This document shows, piece by piece, positions 9,298 through 18,509 of a stretch of DNA of 64,000 nucleotides. The DNA lies in the NCBI GenBank assembly GCA_903872075.1, contig CAIQJF010000083.1, forward strand, positions 62,001 through 126,000. The letters are read 5' to 3'. The stretch is from an uncultured Caulobacteraceae bacterium (GTDB lineage Bacteria; Pseudomonadota; Alphaproteobacteria; Caulobacterales; Caulobacteraceae). Position 1 is the first letter of the stretch; every line of letters begins with the position of its first letter. A program made the position numbers and the translations under genes. The notes below the pieces were generated by a model. It did no database searches and was not told the DNA's origin. It saw nothing but the letters and a program-made list of their open reading frames with translations.

Positions 9298-10074
9298 TCA
9301 GTTCAGCACAATGACCGAAAGCAGACGTCCGTAGTCGGACTCCGCGGCCTTGAAGGCCCGGCGGTTCGAGAAGAACGCCTCCGGCTCGGCGCAGGTGTCC
9401 CGGCCGATCCACTCGCAACGCGGGATGCCGGCGGCCGCGAGGCGGCTGAGGACGAAGGCCGGCAGGTCGAACCAACGCTTATCCGCGGTCAGGCCCGGGC
9501 TGAAGAAGCGTGCGTTGCTCGGGGCGGCGGTCGTGAAGGCGGTCAGGAAATCGGCGCCGACCTCGTAGGAGGCTGGCCCGATGCACGGGCCGATGGCGGC
9601 GGTCATGTCCTCCGGGCGCGCGCCGTGGGCCACCATGGCCGCCACCGCGGCCTCCACCACCCCGCCCAGAGCCCCCTTCCAGCCCGCATGGACCGCCCCG
9701 ACCACCCGCGCGCGGGCATCAGCGATCAACACGGGCGCGCAGTCGGCGGCCAGGGCGCCGCAAAGCACGCCGGGCGAGGTTGTCACGACCCCGTCGGCCT
9801 CCGGGCGGGAAGGCCCCCAGGGTTCGGCGGCGGTCAGCACGGTGGCCGAATGGATCTGATAGGCGGTGGTCAGGGCCTCGGGCGGCAGATCGAAGGCGGC
9901 CGCGGCACGGCGGCGATTCTCCGTCACGGCGTCCGGATCGTCGCCCGACCCCAGGCCGACATTGAGGCTGTCGTACAGCCCGCGCGACACCCCGCCCTGG
10001 CGCGTGAAGAAGCCGTGCCGGATGCCGTTCAGACCTGCCAGCAGCGGAGATTGCAGCACGGGCGGAGGGTTCAC
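9298..10074 (-). CDS. pgeF: Peptidoglycan editing factor PgeF (YfiH/multicopper polyphenol oxidase family)
   Basis: PgeF-type enzymes hydrolyse wrongly incorporated Ser in UDP-MurNAc precursors; older annotation calls them laccase-domain proteins. The 258-aa product has the metal-site residues of the family. These are His in YQIHSATVL, His in VHAGWKGA, and Cys in AIGPCIGPASYEVG. The start is GTG 10074, overlapping the midA stop as GTGA. It is the last gene of lgt-midA-pgeF, an envelope-leaning operon. Confidence 0.9.
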   Translation of the reverse strand: MNPPPVLQSPLLAGLNGIRHGFFTRQGGVSRGLYDSLNVGLGSGDDPDAVTENRRRAAAAFDLPPEALTTAYQIHSATVLTAAEPWGPSRPEADGVVTTSPGVLCGALAADCAPVLIADARARVVGAVHAGWKGALGGVVEAAVAAMVAHGARPEDMTAAIGPCIGPASYEVGADFLTAFTTAAPSNARFFSPGLTADKRWFDLPAFVLSRLAAAGIPRCEWIGRDTCAEPEAFFSNRRAFKAAESDYGRLLSVIVLN

Positions 10075-11144
10075 GCGGTGGCCTCGAATCCGGGTGGGGT
10101 CAGCCCTGGCGTATGGATGACGGCGACCTTGAACACCTGGCCCATCTGGTCCGCGCCGACGAGGCGGTCAAGCTGGCGTGCGATGACCTCGGCCCGATCC
10201 GGCCGGGCGGCGGCGAGCCGGGCGGCCCGGGTGGCGATTCCCAGATCCTTCAGAAATCCCGCCTGGGTTCGGATCGGCCCCACCGCCACGCCGGCCCGGG
10301 CTGCGGCGGCGAGAAAGGCGGGGAAGTCCACATGGGCGGTGAGATCGGCCTCGCCGGGCGTGTCGAGGGGATCGACCTTGGCGTGCCGGCGCAGCGCCTG
10401 AAGCGTATCGCCCCGTTCGACGGCATCGCGGCCATAGTCGATGAACAGCGCCGCCCCGCCGTCCGTCGCGATCCTCGCGCCGATCGCCGCGCCCGCCGCA
10501 GCGAGATCGTCCGACCACTCCGCCACCGCGCCTTCAGACGCGCCGGCCCCGCCGGCCGGCGGGGCGACGGGTTCGCCCGCCACGAAGGCGAGGCTGTGAC
10601 CATCGGCAGCAAGGCCTACGCGGCGCTCGCGCCAGCCGGCGGCGGTGAGAATCGCCTGACCAATGGCGAGACAGTCGAGATACTCGTTGGAGAGAATGAT
10701 CAGCGGCGCGCCCCCGGGAACCTCCTCCAGCCCATCCGCCCAGCGCGGGGCGGCGAGCGGCGCCAGGGTGGCGGCCTGCCGCGCGCGCAGCGGCGCGCTC
10801 GTTTCCACCAGCCAGACATCGCAGGCCTCGCGGAAGCCCGGGGCGGCGCGGGCGGCGCGCAGGATGTCGCTCATCATCACCCCGTGGCCGGGGCCGATCT
10901 CCACCAGTCGGACCGGATCGGGCCGGCCCATGGCCAGCCAGACCTCGGCGGCCCACAGCCCCAGCAGTTCTCCGAACATCTGCGACACCAGGGGAGAGGT
11001 GATGAAATCGCCTGTCTCGCCAAGTTCGGGGCGGGTGGCGTAGTAGCCGGCCTCGGGATCGTGCAGGCACAGCGTCATATACCGCGCCACGTCGATCGGT
11101 CCCTCGCGGGCGATCAGGCCCGCGATCTTCTCACGCAAGGTCAC
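10071..11144 (-). CDS. SAM-dependent methyltransferase, MidA/NDUFAF7 family
   Basis: The 357-aa protein belongs to the MidA/NDUFAF7 class, whose mitochondrial member dimethylates an Arg of complex I subunit NDUFS2. Visible marks are the N-terminal block DPEAGYYATRPELGETGDF (residues about 29-47), QMFGELLGLW, and the SAM loop VEIGPGHGVMMSD. The bacterial role is likely complex I assembly, by analogy only. The GTG start at 11144 overlaps the end of lgt by 14 nt, and its stop overlaps pgeF by 4 nt. Confidence 0.85.
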   Translation of the reverse strand: MTLREKIAGLIAREGPIDVARYMTLCLHDPEAGYYATRPELGETGDFITSPLVSQMFGELLGLWAAEVWLAMGRPDPVRLVEIGPGHGVMMSDILRAARAAPGFREACDVWLVETSAPLRARQAATLAPLAAPRWADGLEEVPGGAPLIILSNEYLDCLAIGQAILTAAGWRERRVGLAADGHSLAFVAGEPVAPPAGGAGASEGAVAEWSDDLAAAGAAIGARIATDGGAALFIDYGRDAVERGDTLQALRRHAKVDPLDTPGEADLTAHVDFPAFLAAAARAGVAVGPIRTQAGFLKDLGIATRAARLAAARPDRAEVIARQLDRLVGADQMGQVFKVAVIHTPGLTPPGFEATA

Positions 11145-12048
11145 GGGCGTCGGGGACCGCCGGGGCGCGGAAAGCCCGCCAGATCAGGAACGCGCCGCCA
11201 AGCACCATGGGCGTGGACAGCAGGATGCCCATGGTCAGGCCGAGGGGGAGATCGCGGAAGCCCTCGTCCGGCATGCGGACGTTCTCCAGGGCGGTGCGGA
11301 AGAGGCCGTAGCAGACCAGGAACAGGCCCGCGACCGAGCCCGGCCGCCGGAACCATTTGAACCGGTGGGTCGCCAGCCGCAGGATCAGAAACAGCAGAGC
11401 GCCCTCCAGCGCCGCCTCATAAAGTTGGCTCGGATGCCGCGGCAGGAGCCCGGCCACGCAGCTGCCGTCGGAATAGGTGTCGATGTGCTGGCCGCAGAAC
11501 ACCATGCCCCACGGGACCGTGGTGACCCGGCCCCAGAGTTCGCCGTTGATGAAATTGGCCAGGCGCCCGAACGCAAGGCCGATCGGGGTCGCCGCGGCGA
11601 CCAGATCGCCAAGGGCGAGCAACGACAGCTTCTGGGCGCGGGCGAACAGGATCACCGCGATCGCCACCCCAAGCGCCCCGCCGTGGAAGCTCATGCCGCC
11701 GTGCCAGACACGGAGAACCTCCATGGGATCGTGCAGCAGGGCGTCGCGGCTGGCCGCCAGGGGCAGCATGTAGAACAGGATATAGCCCAGGCGCCCGCCG
11801 CCGATGACCCCAGCCGTGATCCACAGGATCAGATCGTCGATCTGCACCTCGCTGGCCGGCGGGCCGGCGGGCGTCCACAGGCCCGCCTTGCGCGTCAGGC
11901 CGATCATGTAGCGCCAGCCCAGCACGATGCCGGCGATATAGGCCAGGGCGTACCAGCGCACGGCGAAGGGACCGAGGCTGACGCCGCCGAGTTTCACGGC
12001 CGGAACGGCGAAGATCTCGCGCGGAATGTCGGGGAAGGGCAGCGCCAT
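11131..12048 (-). CDS. lgt: Prolipoprotein diacylglyceryl transferase
   Basis: Lgt transfers diacylglycerol from phosphatidylglycerol to the lipobox Cys of prolipoproteins in the inner membrane, the first step of lipoprotein maturation. The 305-aa protein has seven or so hydrophobic segments. It carries the conserved HGGMSFHGG motif near residue 115 and the signature GLAFGRLANFINGELWGR, including the essential Arg. The start is ATG 12048, with GAGG 5 nt upstream; the longer open frame lacks support. It heads the lgt-midA-pgeF operon. Confidence 0.95.
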   Translation of the reverse strand: MALPFPDIPREIFAVPAVKLGGVSLGPFAVRWYALAYIAGIVLGWRYMIGLTRKAGLWTPAGPPASEVQIDDLILWITAGVIGGGRLGYILFYMLPLAASRDALLHDPMEVLRVWHGGMSFHGGALGVAIAVILFARAQKLSLLALGDLVAAATPIGLAFGRLANFINGELWGRVTTVPWGMVFCGQHIDTYSDGSCVAGLLPRHPSQLYEAALEGALLFLILRLATHRFKWFRRPGSVAGLFLVCYGLFRTALENVRMPDEGFRDLPLGLTMGILLSTPMVLGGAFLIWRAFRAPAVPDARDLA

Positions 12049-12161
12049 GGACGCCTCTCTAGACCGATCCGCCGCCCAGGTGTAGCGCGCGCGGCGCGCC
12101 CGTCCGCCCCGCGCCCCCGAGAGTCTTCGCATCGTCACCGGTTTTGCGCTAGAAGGGGGCC

Positions 12162-12389
12162 ATGCAGACTCAGAACCCCTTTCTGGACGAGGTGGCCCGC
12201 CTCACCCAGGCCGCCATGGGCGTGGCCCAGGCCGCAGGTGAAGAGGCCAAGACGGCCTTCCGGTCGCAGTCGGAAAAGTGGGTGGCCGACATGGACCTCG
12301 TCCGGCGTGACGAGTTCGACGCCCTGAGGGCGGAAGTGGCGGCCCTGCGCGCGGAACTTGCCGCCCTGCGCCGCGACGAAAAAGCCTGA
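12162..12389 (+). CDS. Accessory factor UbiK family protein
   Basis: This 75-aa protein begins MQTQNPFLDEVARLTQ, has an amphipathic helix, and ends in a heptad-rich coiled coil (DALRAEVAALRAELAALRR, about residues 50-71). This is the architecture of the UbiK/BMFP family. UbiK assists aerobic ubiquinone biosynthesis and binds membranes. It is divergent from lgt across a 113-nt gap. Size and motif order fit well; function here is by family only. Confidence 0.8.
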   Translation: MQTQNPFLDEVARLTQAAMGVAQAAGEEAKTAFRSQSEKWVADMDLVRRDEFDALRAEVAALRAELAALRRDEKA

Positions 12390-12511
12390 AAACCGGTTCC
12401 CGCCGCGAGACGCAGCCCGCGAAGCAGATTAGCTTCGCCCGCGTTGACGTGTGTTTCACCCCCGCTCCGCCGGTTCGCCGGCCGCGAGCCTGAAGGAGGC
12501 CAGTCGGCCCC

Positions 12512-13021
12512 ATGGACACTCCAAGACCCGAAGAAGACGACACCCTGATCGGCTTCGACCCCCTCGACGTGGTCGAGCGGGTTCTGGCGGCAGAAAATCT
12601 CTCTTTCGATCGCACCGACGACGGCGATCTGGCCTTTGCCCTCACCGGCGACTGGAAGGACTTCGAGCTGTGGTTCGCCTGGCGGCCGGAGGCGGACTGC
12701 CTGCAGCTCTGCCTGTCGATGGATCTCAAGGCCGGCAAGGCCCTGCGCGACTCCGCCCATGACCTGATCAATCTGATCAACCAGCGGGTCTGGCTGGGTC
12801 ACTTCGAGGCCTGGGCCGAGGAGGGCGAGATCGTCTTCCGCCACGCCCTCTCCCTGCCCGACAGCGAGCGCCCCAGCATGGCCCAGACCGCGGCGATGAT
12901 CGACGCAGCCATGGAAGCCGCCGACCGGTTCTACCCCGCGTTCGATTTCCTGATCAGCGGCGGCAAGACCCCCGAGGAGGCCATGGCGGCCTGCATGTTC
13001 GAGACCGTGGGCCACGCCTAG
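12512..13021 (+). CDS. YbjN domain-containing protein
   Basis: The 169-aa cytoplasmic protein matches the YbjN family, related in fold to the type III secretion chaperone-like superfamily. It opens with DPLDVVERVLAAENLSFDRTD and has WKDFELWFAWRPEADCLQL in the middle. The RVWLGHFE segment and the YPAFDFLISGG close are typical. YbjN proteins affect motility and stress responses in enterobacteria, but the mechanism is unknown. It is 14 nt upstream of proC on the same strand. Confidence 0.85.
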   Translation: MDTPRPEEDDTLIGFDPLDVVERVLAAENLSFDRTDDGDLAFALTGDWKDFELWFAWRPEADCLQLCLSMDLKAGKALRDSAHDLINLINQRVWLGHFEAWAEEGEIVFRHALSLPDSERPSMAQTAAMIDAAMEAADRFYPAFDFLISGGKTPEEAMAACMFETVGHA

Positions 13022-13035
13022 GACCTGAAGATCGC

Positions 13036-13842
13036 ATGCCCGAAACCCTGACGCCCCTGCTGATGGTCGGGGCCGGACACATGGGCGGCGCCCTGATCGC
13101 GGGCTGGCGGCGGGCGGGCCCTGTCGCCGCGGCGGACCTGATGCTCCGCGACCCCACGCCCGGCGCCGCGGCGCGCGAGGCGGCGCAGGCCGGGGCGCTC
13201 CTGAATGGCCCGGACTCCGGCCTGGCCGCGGCCCGCACGGTGATTCTGGCGGTTAAACCTCAGGCTTGGCGCGCCATGGCCGGGGAGATTGCCCCTCTGA
13301 TCGCCGCCGACGCCGTGATCGTCTCGATCATGGCCGGCGTCCCGGCCGGAGACCTCGCCGAAGCGTTCCCCGGCCGGCCGATCGTTCGCGTCATGCCGAC
13401 AACCTCCGCCGCCGCCCTGAAGGGCACGGCCAGCGTCTGGTCCGCAGACGGCCGTGGCCGCGACGCCGCCCGGCGCCTGTTCGGCCCGCTCGGCGTGGTG
13501 GTTGAGCTCGAGGCGGAGGCGCAAATGCACGTGGCGACCGCCGCCTCAGGCTCCGCCCCGGCCTATGTCTACGCCCTGGTGGAGGCGCTCGAAGCCGCCG
13601 CCATGGACTCCGGGCTCGGCGCCGAGGCGGCCCGGGCCATGTCCCGTCAGGCCCTGATCGGGGCCGCGGCCCTGCTCGAGGAAAGCGGGACGGAGGCGGC
13701 CGAGCTGCGCCGCCAAGTGACCTCCCCGGGCGGCACGACGGAGGCCGCGCTGCGCGTCCTGATCGGCGACGGCGCCCTGAACGACCTGCTGGTCCGCGCG
13801 GTCAGAGCCGCGGCCTCCCGGTCGCGGGAACTGGCGTCATGA
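13036..13842 (+). CDS. proC: Pyrroline-5-carboxylate reductase
   Basis: ProC performs the last step of proline synthesis, reducing 1-pyrroline-5-carboxylate with NAD(P)H. The 268-aa protein has the Rossmann loop MVGAGHMGGALIAGW near residues 10-24. It also has the AVKPQAW segment, RVMPTTSAA, and the C-terminal signature GSAPAYVYALVEAL with VTSPGGTTEAAL. Length is normal. It overlaps the downstream TetR-like gene by 4 nt (ATGA). Confidence 0.95.
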   Translation: MPETLTPLLMVGAGHMGGALIAGWRRAGPVAAADLMLRDPTPGAAAREAAQAGALLNGPDSGLAAARTVILAVKPQAWRAMAGEIAPLIAADAVIVSIMAGVPAGDLAEAFPGRPIVRVMPTTSAAALKGTASVWSADGRGRDAARRLFGPLGVVVELEAEAQMHVATAASGSAPAYVYALVEALEAAAMDSGLGAEAARAMSRQALIGAAALLEESGTEAAELRRQVTSPGGTTEAALRVLIGDGALNDLLVRAVRAAASRSRELAS

Positions 13843-14384
13843 GCGGTGCGCCCGAGGATCTACTGGAACAGGCCCGCATCGCGCTGCTGGCTCTGGCGCA
13901 GGAGCGGCCGTGGCGGCACATCGCCCTGCGCGACGTGGCCGAACGGGCCGGGATTCCGCTCACCAGTCTCTACGCTCAGGCCCCGAGCAAGCTCGATCTC
14001 CTGGCGCGCCTGTCGGCGCACTACGACACGGTGGCCATGGGCGCGTCCGTGGGCGATTCCGAGGATATGCACGACCGCCTGTTCGATTCAGTGATGGCGC
14101 GGGTCGAAGCCATGGAGCCTGATCGCGCCGCCCTGACGGCCATGGCGCGCGAGACACCGCGCCTGGCCATCGCCTCGCACCTGCCGCTCACGGCGCGGGC
14201 GATCCTGGAAACTGCCGGTCTGGAGGCGACGCCGCCGCGGATCGCGGCCATGGCGGCGCTCTGGGCGCGGGTGGTTCAGGTCTGGCGCGACGACGACGGC
14301 GCCCTCAACCGCACCATGGCCGAGATCGATCAGCGGCTGAAACAGATGCGCTCCGCGCTGGGACGCATCGGCGCCGGGTTCTAG
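13839..14384 (+). CDS. TetR/AcrR-like transcriptional regulator
   Basis: The 181-aa protein has an N-terminal helix-turn-helix of TetR type: HIALRDVAERAGIPLTSLY around residues 27-45, then a helical C-terminal domain suited to ligand binding or dimerisation. The third HTH helix ends in YAQAPSKLDLL rather than the usual YxYFxxKxxL, so DNA contacts may differ. It could also be described as COQ9-like, since that family shares the fold. It is translationally coupled to proC by an ATGA overlap. Targets are unknown. Confidence 0.65.
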   Translation: MSGAPEDLLEQARIALLALAQERPWRHIALRDVAERAGIPLTSLYAQAPSKLDLLARLSAHYDTVAMGASVGDSEDMHDRLFDSVMARVEAMEPDRAALTAMARETPRLAIASHLPLTARAILETAGLEATPPRIAAMAALWARVVQVWRDDDGALNRTMAEIDQRLKQMRSALGRIGAGF

Positions 14385-14388
14385 ATTC

Positions 14389-15072
14389 GTGTCGAAGGCC
14401 GCCGCCGCCACGGCCTATCTGCGCAAGAACGGCGCCAGCATCGCCGTCGAGGCCCTGGTCAATTTCGTCGGCCCGTTCGTCATCTACCAACTGACCAAAA
14501 CCCAGCTGGGCGACGTGCGGGCGCTGATGGCCTCGTCCGCGCCGCCGATCCTCTGGAGCCTGATCGGCTTCGCCCGGCATCGCCGCGTGGACGCGGTCTC
14601 GATGCTCGTGCTCGGCGGCATCGCCCTGTCCCTGCTGGCCTATCTGGGCGGTGGCGGAGTGAAGTTCCTGCAGCTGCGCGAGAAACTGGTGAACGCCTTG
14701 ATCGGGACGATCTTTCTGGGGTCGGCGGCGATCGGCCGGCCGCTGATCTATCAACTGGCCCGGGCAACCATACGCCGCCGCTCGGCCGAGGAAGCGGCGT
14801 CGTTCGAGGCGATGCGGGAGAACGCCGGCTTCCGCCGCACCATGATGATCATGACCGTGGTCTGGGGGGCGGGCCTGCTCCTGGAATCGGCCCTGGGCGT
14901 GGTGCTGGTCTTCACACTTTCCATCCGCGACTATCTGCTGGCCAGCCCCGTGGTCGGCTACTCGACTATAGGGGCGCTCACCGTCTGGACCTTCTGGTAC
15001 ATGCGTCGCCGACGCGCGGCCGGCGCCGCGACGATGGCGGCTCACGCCGAGGCTGCCAAGCGAGCGGAATAG
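14389..15072 (+). CDS. VC0807-like integral membrane protein
   Basis: The 227-aa protein has about five to six hydrophobic segments. The pattern fits the VC0807 family: FVGPFVIYQLT near residue 25, ASSAPPILWSL near 46, a loop with KFLQLREKLVNALIGTIFLGSA, and a conserved LIYQLAR segment. The family has no known function. It starts with GTG 14389, 4 nt after the TetR-like gene, so that regulator may control it locally. The C-terminus is a short basic cytoplasmic tail. Confidence 0.65.
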   Translation: MSKAAAATAYLRKNGASIAVEALVNFVGPFVIYQLTKTQLGDVRALMASSAPPILWSLIGFARHRRVDAVSMLVLGGIALSLLAYLGGGGVKFLQLREKLVNALIGTIFLGSAAIGRPLIYQLARATIRRRSAEEAASFEAMRENAGFRRTMMIMTVVWGAGLLLESALGVVLVFTLSIRDYLLASPVVGYSTIGALTVWTFWYMRRRRAAGAATMAAHAEAAKRAE

Positions 15073-15075
15073 CGT

Positions 15076-16419
15076 TCAGGGCAGGGTAACCGTGGCGCGC
15101 AGTCCGCCCAGCGGCGAGGCGGCGAGGGTGACGTCGCCGCCATGGCTGCGGGCCACGTCCCGGGCGATGGCGAGACCGAGGCCGACGCCCTTGGTGTTGG
15201 GCCCGCGGGCCGGTTCGAGCCGGCTGAACGGCGTGAAGGCGTCGTCATAGCGGTCCGGCGCGATGCCCGGCCCGTCATCGTCAACATGGATCTCCAGCCC
15301 GCCCGCGGTGGTGGCGTGGGCCAGAATCTCCACCTTGCCGGCATGGTCGGCGGCGTTGGTGACCAGATTGGTCAAGGCGCGACGCAGGGCGCCCGGGCGG
15401 ACCTGGGCCATGAGGTCGGCGGCCGCCTCCACCGTCACCCCGACCCCGGTCCTGGCGACGCCGACGCGAACGTCGTCGATGATGTCGAGAACCCGCACGG
15501 TCTCCAGATCCTCGCCACCCTCGCCGCGCGCGAACGCGAGATACTCGTCGATCATGTGCTCCATTTCGCCCAGGTCACGCTTCATGGCCTCCACCCTCGC
15601 GCCCGGCGGGGCGAGGGCCAGTTCAAGCCGCAGGCGGGTGAGCGGTGTGCGCAGGTCGTGGCTCACCGCCGCCAGCAGGATGGTGCGCTGGTCCACATGC
15701 CGTTGGATACGCGCCTTCATGGCCAGGAAGGCGCGGGCCGCCTGACGGACCTCGCGGGCGCCGTGCGGCCGGAAGGCGACGTCGGCGCCGCGCCCGAAGG
15801 CGTCGGCGGCATAGGCCAGGCGCTCGATGGCCCGCACCTGATTGCGGATGAAGACGATGGAGATGGCCGTCAGCAGGACCGTGGCCAGGGTCAGCCAGAA
15901 GATGAAGATATGGCCCCGGGTGGCGAACACCCGCTCTTTGGGCGCGATGATCCGCAGGACCCCGCCGGGCGTTTTCACCCGCACGTCCACATAGGCCGGA
16001 TAGCGCGCGGTATCGAACCAGAAGGGCGCGTCGATGCGCTCCGTCAACGCTTTGCGCAGCGAGCGATCGACGGCGACGAACAGCGATGACCGGCGGCCAT
16101 GCGGCAGGACGCCCCCTTCCTGGTAGACGATGGAGAGGTCGAGGTTGGCCTGCGCGCGCGTTTGCAGGCGCTGCAGGGCGACGGGGCGGGGATCCTCCTC
16201 GAAGGTCTGCACCACCAGGGCGACATCGCCGGCCAGACCCTCGGTGAGATGGCTGTTCACCGTCTGCCAGTGGGCGTCGAAAAACACATAGGTGACCGCG
16301 ATCTGCATCAGGGCCACGGGCAGGACGATGATCAGCAGGCTGCGCCCGAACAGGGACGTTGGCGTCAGCCGCTTGAGCGCGCGCCAGAAGACCCGGGGCC
16401 AGGGGCGCGGCAGGCGCAT
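15076..16419 (-). CDS. Sensor histidine kinase, EnvZ type
   Basis: The 447-aa membrane kinase has a first transmembrane helix near residues 25-45 and a periplasmic sensor of about 115 residues. A second helix near 160-182 is followed by a HAMP region and a phosphoacceptor His in AAVSHDLRTPLTRLRLEL near 240. The catalytic domain has NLVTNAADHA, DDDGPGI and KGVGLGLAI boxes. The layout matches EnvZ-class kinases. It overlaps the upstream response regulator by 1 nt (ATGA), so the two form a cognate pair. The stimulus is not deducible. Confidence 0.9.
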   Translation of the reverse strand: MRLPRPWPRVFWRALKRLTPTSLFGRSLLIIVLPVALMQIAVTYVFFDAHWQTVNSHLTEGLAGDVALVVQTFEEDPRPVALQRLQTRAQANLDLSIVYQEGGVLPHGRRSSLFVAVDRSLRKALTERIDAPFWFDTARYPAYVDVRVKTPGGVLRIIAPKERVFATRGHIFIFWLTLATVLLTAISIVFIRNQVRAIERLAYAADAFGRGADVAFRPHGAREVRQAARAFLAMKARIQRHVDQRTILLAAVSHDLRTPLTRLRLELALAPPGARVEAMKRDLGEMEHMIDEYLAFARGEGGEDLETVRVLDIIDDVRVGVARTGVGVTVEAAADLMAQVRPGALRRALTNLVTNAADHAGKVEILAHATTAGGLEIHVDDDGPGIAPDRYDDAFTPFSRLEPARGPNTKGVGLGLAIARDVARSHGGDVTLAASPLGGLRATVTLP

Positions 16420-17132
16420 CAGTCCGGCGTGAGCATATAGCCGCGGCCGCGCACGGTGCGCAGATAGCGGGGATTTGCCGGATCGCCCTCAATCTTGCGG
16501 CGCAGGCGGGTGACCTGGATGTCCACCGCCCGGCCGCCGGCGTCGCCCTGGCCGCCAGCCAGGTCATAGCGATCCACGGCCGCGTGCGGCGCGCGGGCGA
16601 GCGTCTTGAGGAGTTGCGTCTCGCTCTCGGTGAGCCGCACCGGTTCGCCCTCGGCGGTAAGTTCGCCGCGGGCGGTGTCGAAGCTGTAGCGGCCCATGCG
16701 GACGTGCCGCTCGCCGCGCGGCGCGGCGGCGGCGCGGCGCAGGATCGCCTCGATGCGCAGGACCAGTTCCTCGGGATCGAAGGGCTTGGCCAGATAGTCG
16801 TCGGCGCCGAGCCGCAGGCCCTCGATCCTGTCGTCGGGCTGGCCCCTTGCGGTGAGGATGAGCACGGGCGCCGCGCCGGCCTCGCCCGACCGCCCCCGCA
16901 GCCAGCGCGTGAAGGAGAAGCCGTCCTCGCCCGGCATCATCACATCCACCACCAGGAGGTCGAATCGCAGGGCGGCCAACAGCCGTCTCGCGGCGGCGGC
17001 GTCCGGCGCGGTGCTCACCCGGAAGCCGCGCCGGGTGAGGAATTCCTTCAGCAGGTCGCGGATGCGGTCGTCATCGTCCACCACCAGCAGATGGCGGCGC
17101 TCGGCGTCGGCGGCGGGGGTCAGGGCGCTCAA
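16419..17132 (-). CDS. OmpR-family response regulator
   Basis: The 237-aa regulator has an N-terminal receiver with the acidic pocket VVDDDD (residues 17-22), phosphoacceptor Asp63 in VVDVMMPGEDG, and Lys in LAKPFDPEEL. The C-terminal winged helix (about 140-235) ends RYLRTVRGRGYML, typical of OmpR/PhoB DNA-binding domains. It lies first in the operon with the EnvZ-type kinase downstream and is divergent from ilvE across 79 nt. Similar pairs sit near ilvE in other alphaproteobacteria (from memory); targets are unknown. Confidence 0.92.
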   Translation of the reverse strand: MSALTPAADAERRHLLVVDDDDRIRDLLKEFLTRRGFRVSTAPDAAAARRLLAALRFDLLVVDVMMPGEDGFSFTRWLRGRSGEAGAAPVLILTARGQPDDRIEGLRLGADDYLAKPFDPEELVLRIEAILRRAAAAPRGERHVRMGRYSFDTARGELTAEGEPVRLTESETQLLKTLARAPHAAVDRYDLAGGQGDAGGRAVDIQVTRLRRKIEGDPANPRYLRTVRGRGYMLTPD

Positions 17133-17211
17133 ATCCGCGCCATTTCGTTTGACGCCGGGCGGGGAGAGTCGTCTAACCCCCGGCTCTTCGAGGAAAGGGA
17201 TTGAACGCCCA

Positions 17212-18093
17212 ATGTCACTGGTTCCCTACGACGATCGCGACGGCTGGATCTGGTTCGACGGCCAGTTTGTGCCCTGGCGGGAGGCTAAGGTGCACGTCCT
17301 GACCCATGGGCTCCACTACGCCTCGGCCGTGTTCGAGGGCGAGCGGATGTACGGGGGCGAGATCTTCAAGCTTACCGAGCACACGGAGCGTCTCTTCAGG
17401 TCGGCCGAAATCCTCGACTTCACGATCCCCTACACGGTGGCGCAGATCGAGGAGGCGTGCAAGGAGACCTGCGCCCGCAATGGCCTGAGCGACTGCTACC
17501 TGCGGCCCATCGCCTGGCGGGGCTCTGAGACCATCGGCGTGTCGGCGCAGGACACTACCATCCATGTGGCCGTCGCGGTGTGGGATTGGCCCAGCTATTT
17601 CAACCCGGAACAGAAGGCCAAGGGCATCGCCCTCTCCTGGGCGAAGTATCGCCGCCCCTCGCCGGACACCGCGCCCACCTCCTCCAAGGCCGCCGGCCTC
17701 TACATGATCTGCACCGTCTCCAAACACGCCGCTGAGCGCGAAGGCTATGCCGACGCCATGATGCTGGACTGGCGCGGCTATGTGGCCGAGGCGACGGGGG
17801 CGAATGTGTTCTTCGTGCGCGACGGCGCTCTGCATACGCCCGACCCCGACTGTTTCCTGGACGGCATCACTCGACGCTCCGTGATCGACCTGGCCCGGGC
17901 CAAGGGCGTCGAGGTGGTGGTGCGGCACATCAAGCCCGAAGAGCTGTCGACCTTCAGCGAGTGCTTCATCGTCGGCACGGCGGCCGAGGTGACGCCGGTC
18001 TCCCAGATCGGCGAGTACCGGTTCACGCCCGGCAATCTCTCGCTGTCGCTGATGGACGACTACGCCCGCATGGTCCGTCGCGAGACGGCCTGA
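17212..18093 (+). CDS. ilvE: Branched-chain amino acid aminotransferase
   Basis: This PLP enzyme (fold type IV) makes Val, Ile and Leu from their 2-keto acids with glutamate. The 293-aa product shows the N-terminal WFDGQFVPWREAKVHVLTHG block, GVFEG-like AVFEGER, and the LRPIAWRG segment. The Lys-bearing TSSKAAGLYM region is also clear, with GYVAEATGANVFFV and GITRRSVIDLA downstream. The frame continues upstream, but ATG 17212 matches the family N-terminus (MSLVPYDDRDGWIW), with an AAAGGGA about 11 nt ahead. Divergent from the two-component operon. Confidence 0.94.
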   Translation: MSLVPYDDRDGWIWFDGQFVPWREAKVHVLTHGLHYASAVFEGERMYGGEIFKLTEHTERLFRSAEILDFTIPYTVAQIEEACKETCARNGLSDCYLRPIAWRGSETIGVSAQDTTIHVAVAVWDWPSYFNPEQKAKGIALSWAKYRRPSPDTAPTSSKAAGLYMICTVSKHAAEREGYADAMMLDWRGYVAEATGANVFFVRDGALHTPDPDCFLDGITRRSVIDLARAKGVEVVVRHIKPEELSTFSECFIVGTAAEVTPVSQIGEYRFTPGNLSLSLMDDYARMVRRETA

Positions 18094-18111
18094 GGCCGTT
18101 CTGGCGTCGCC

Positions 18112-18480
18112 TCAGATCGTCCAGGTTTCCGGGTTCGGGATGGCCTCGTTGCGGAACAGCCGCATCAGGCCGACCGCGCAGCGGACGATGAACCACAGGA
18201 ACACCACCGGCAGCAGGGCGAAGCCGATCAGCAGGGCGCAGAGCACGCCGGCGGCGAGGAAATAAAGGAGGCCCATCCAGAAGGTGCGGATCAGGTAGGT
18301 GTAGTGCGTCCACAGCCACGGCGGCGCGCTGCTGCGCGCCACATAGGCCAGGATCAGGCCGAGGACATGGGTCACACCGCCCAGCGGCGCCAGGAACAGG
18401 ATGTAGATGATCAGGGTCATCTGCCGCTCGTCGAGCCACGGCGTGTTCTGCGGCGGGGACGGCTCGTAGGACTGGCTCAT
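18112..18480 (-). CDS. DUF4870-type small membrane protein
   Basis: The 122-aa protein has three to four hydrophobic segments separated by short polar loops. There is a Pro-rich cytoplasmic N-terminus (PSPPQNTPW) and a closing NPETWTI. The spacing of helices and the HVLGLILAYVARSSAP loop fit DUF4870/Tic20-like small membrane proteins. Function is unknown. It converges on ilvE with 18 nt between the stop codons. Confidence 0.65.
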   Translation of the reverse strand: MSQSYEPSPPQNTPWLDERQMTLIIYILFLAPLGGVTHVLGLILAYVARSSAPPWLWTHYTYLIRTFWMGLLYFLAAGVLCALLIGFALLPVVFLWFIVRCAVGLMRLFRNEAIPNPETWTI

Positions 18481-18509
18481 CGGCGGTCTTCCTTTGCGGA
18501 AGCCGGAGC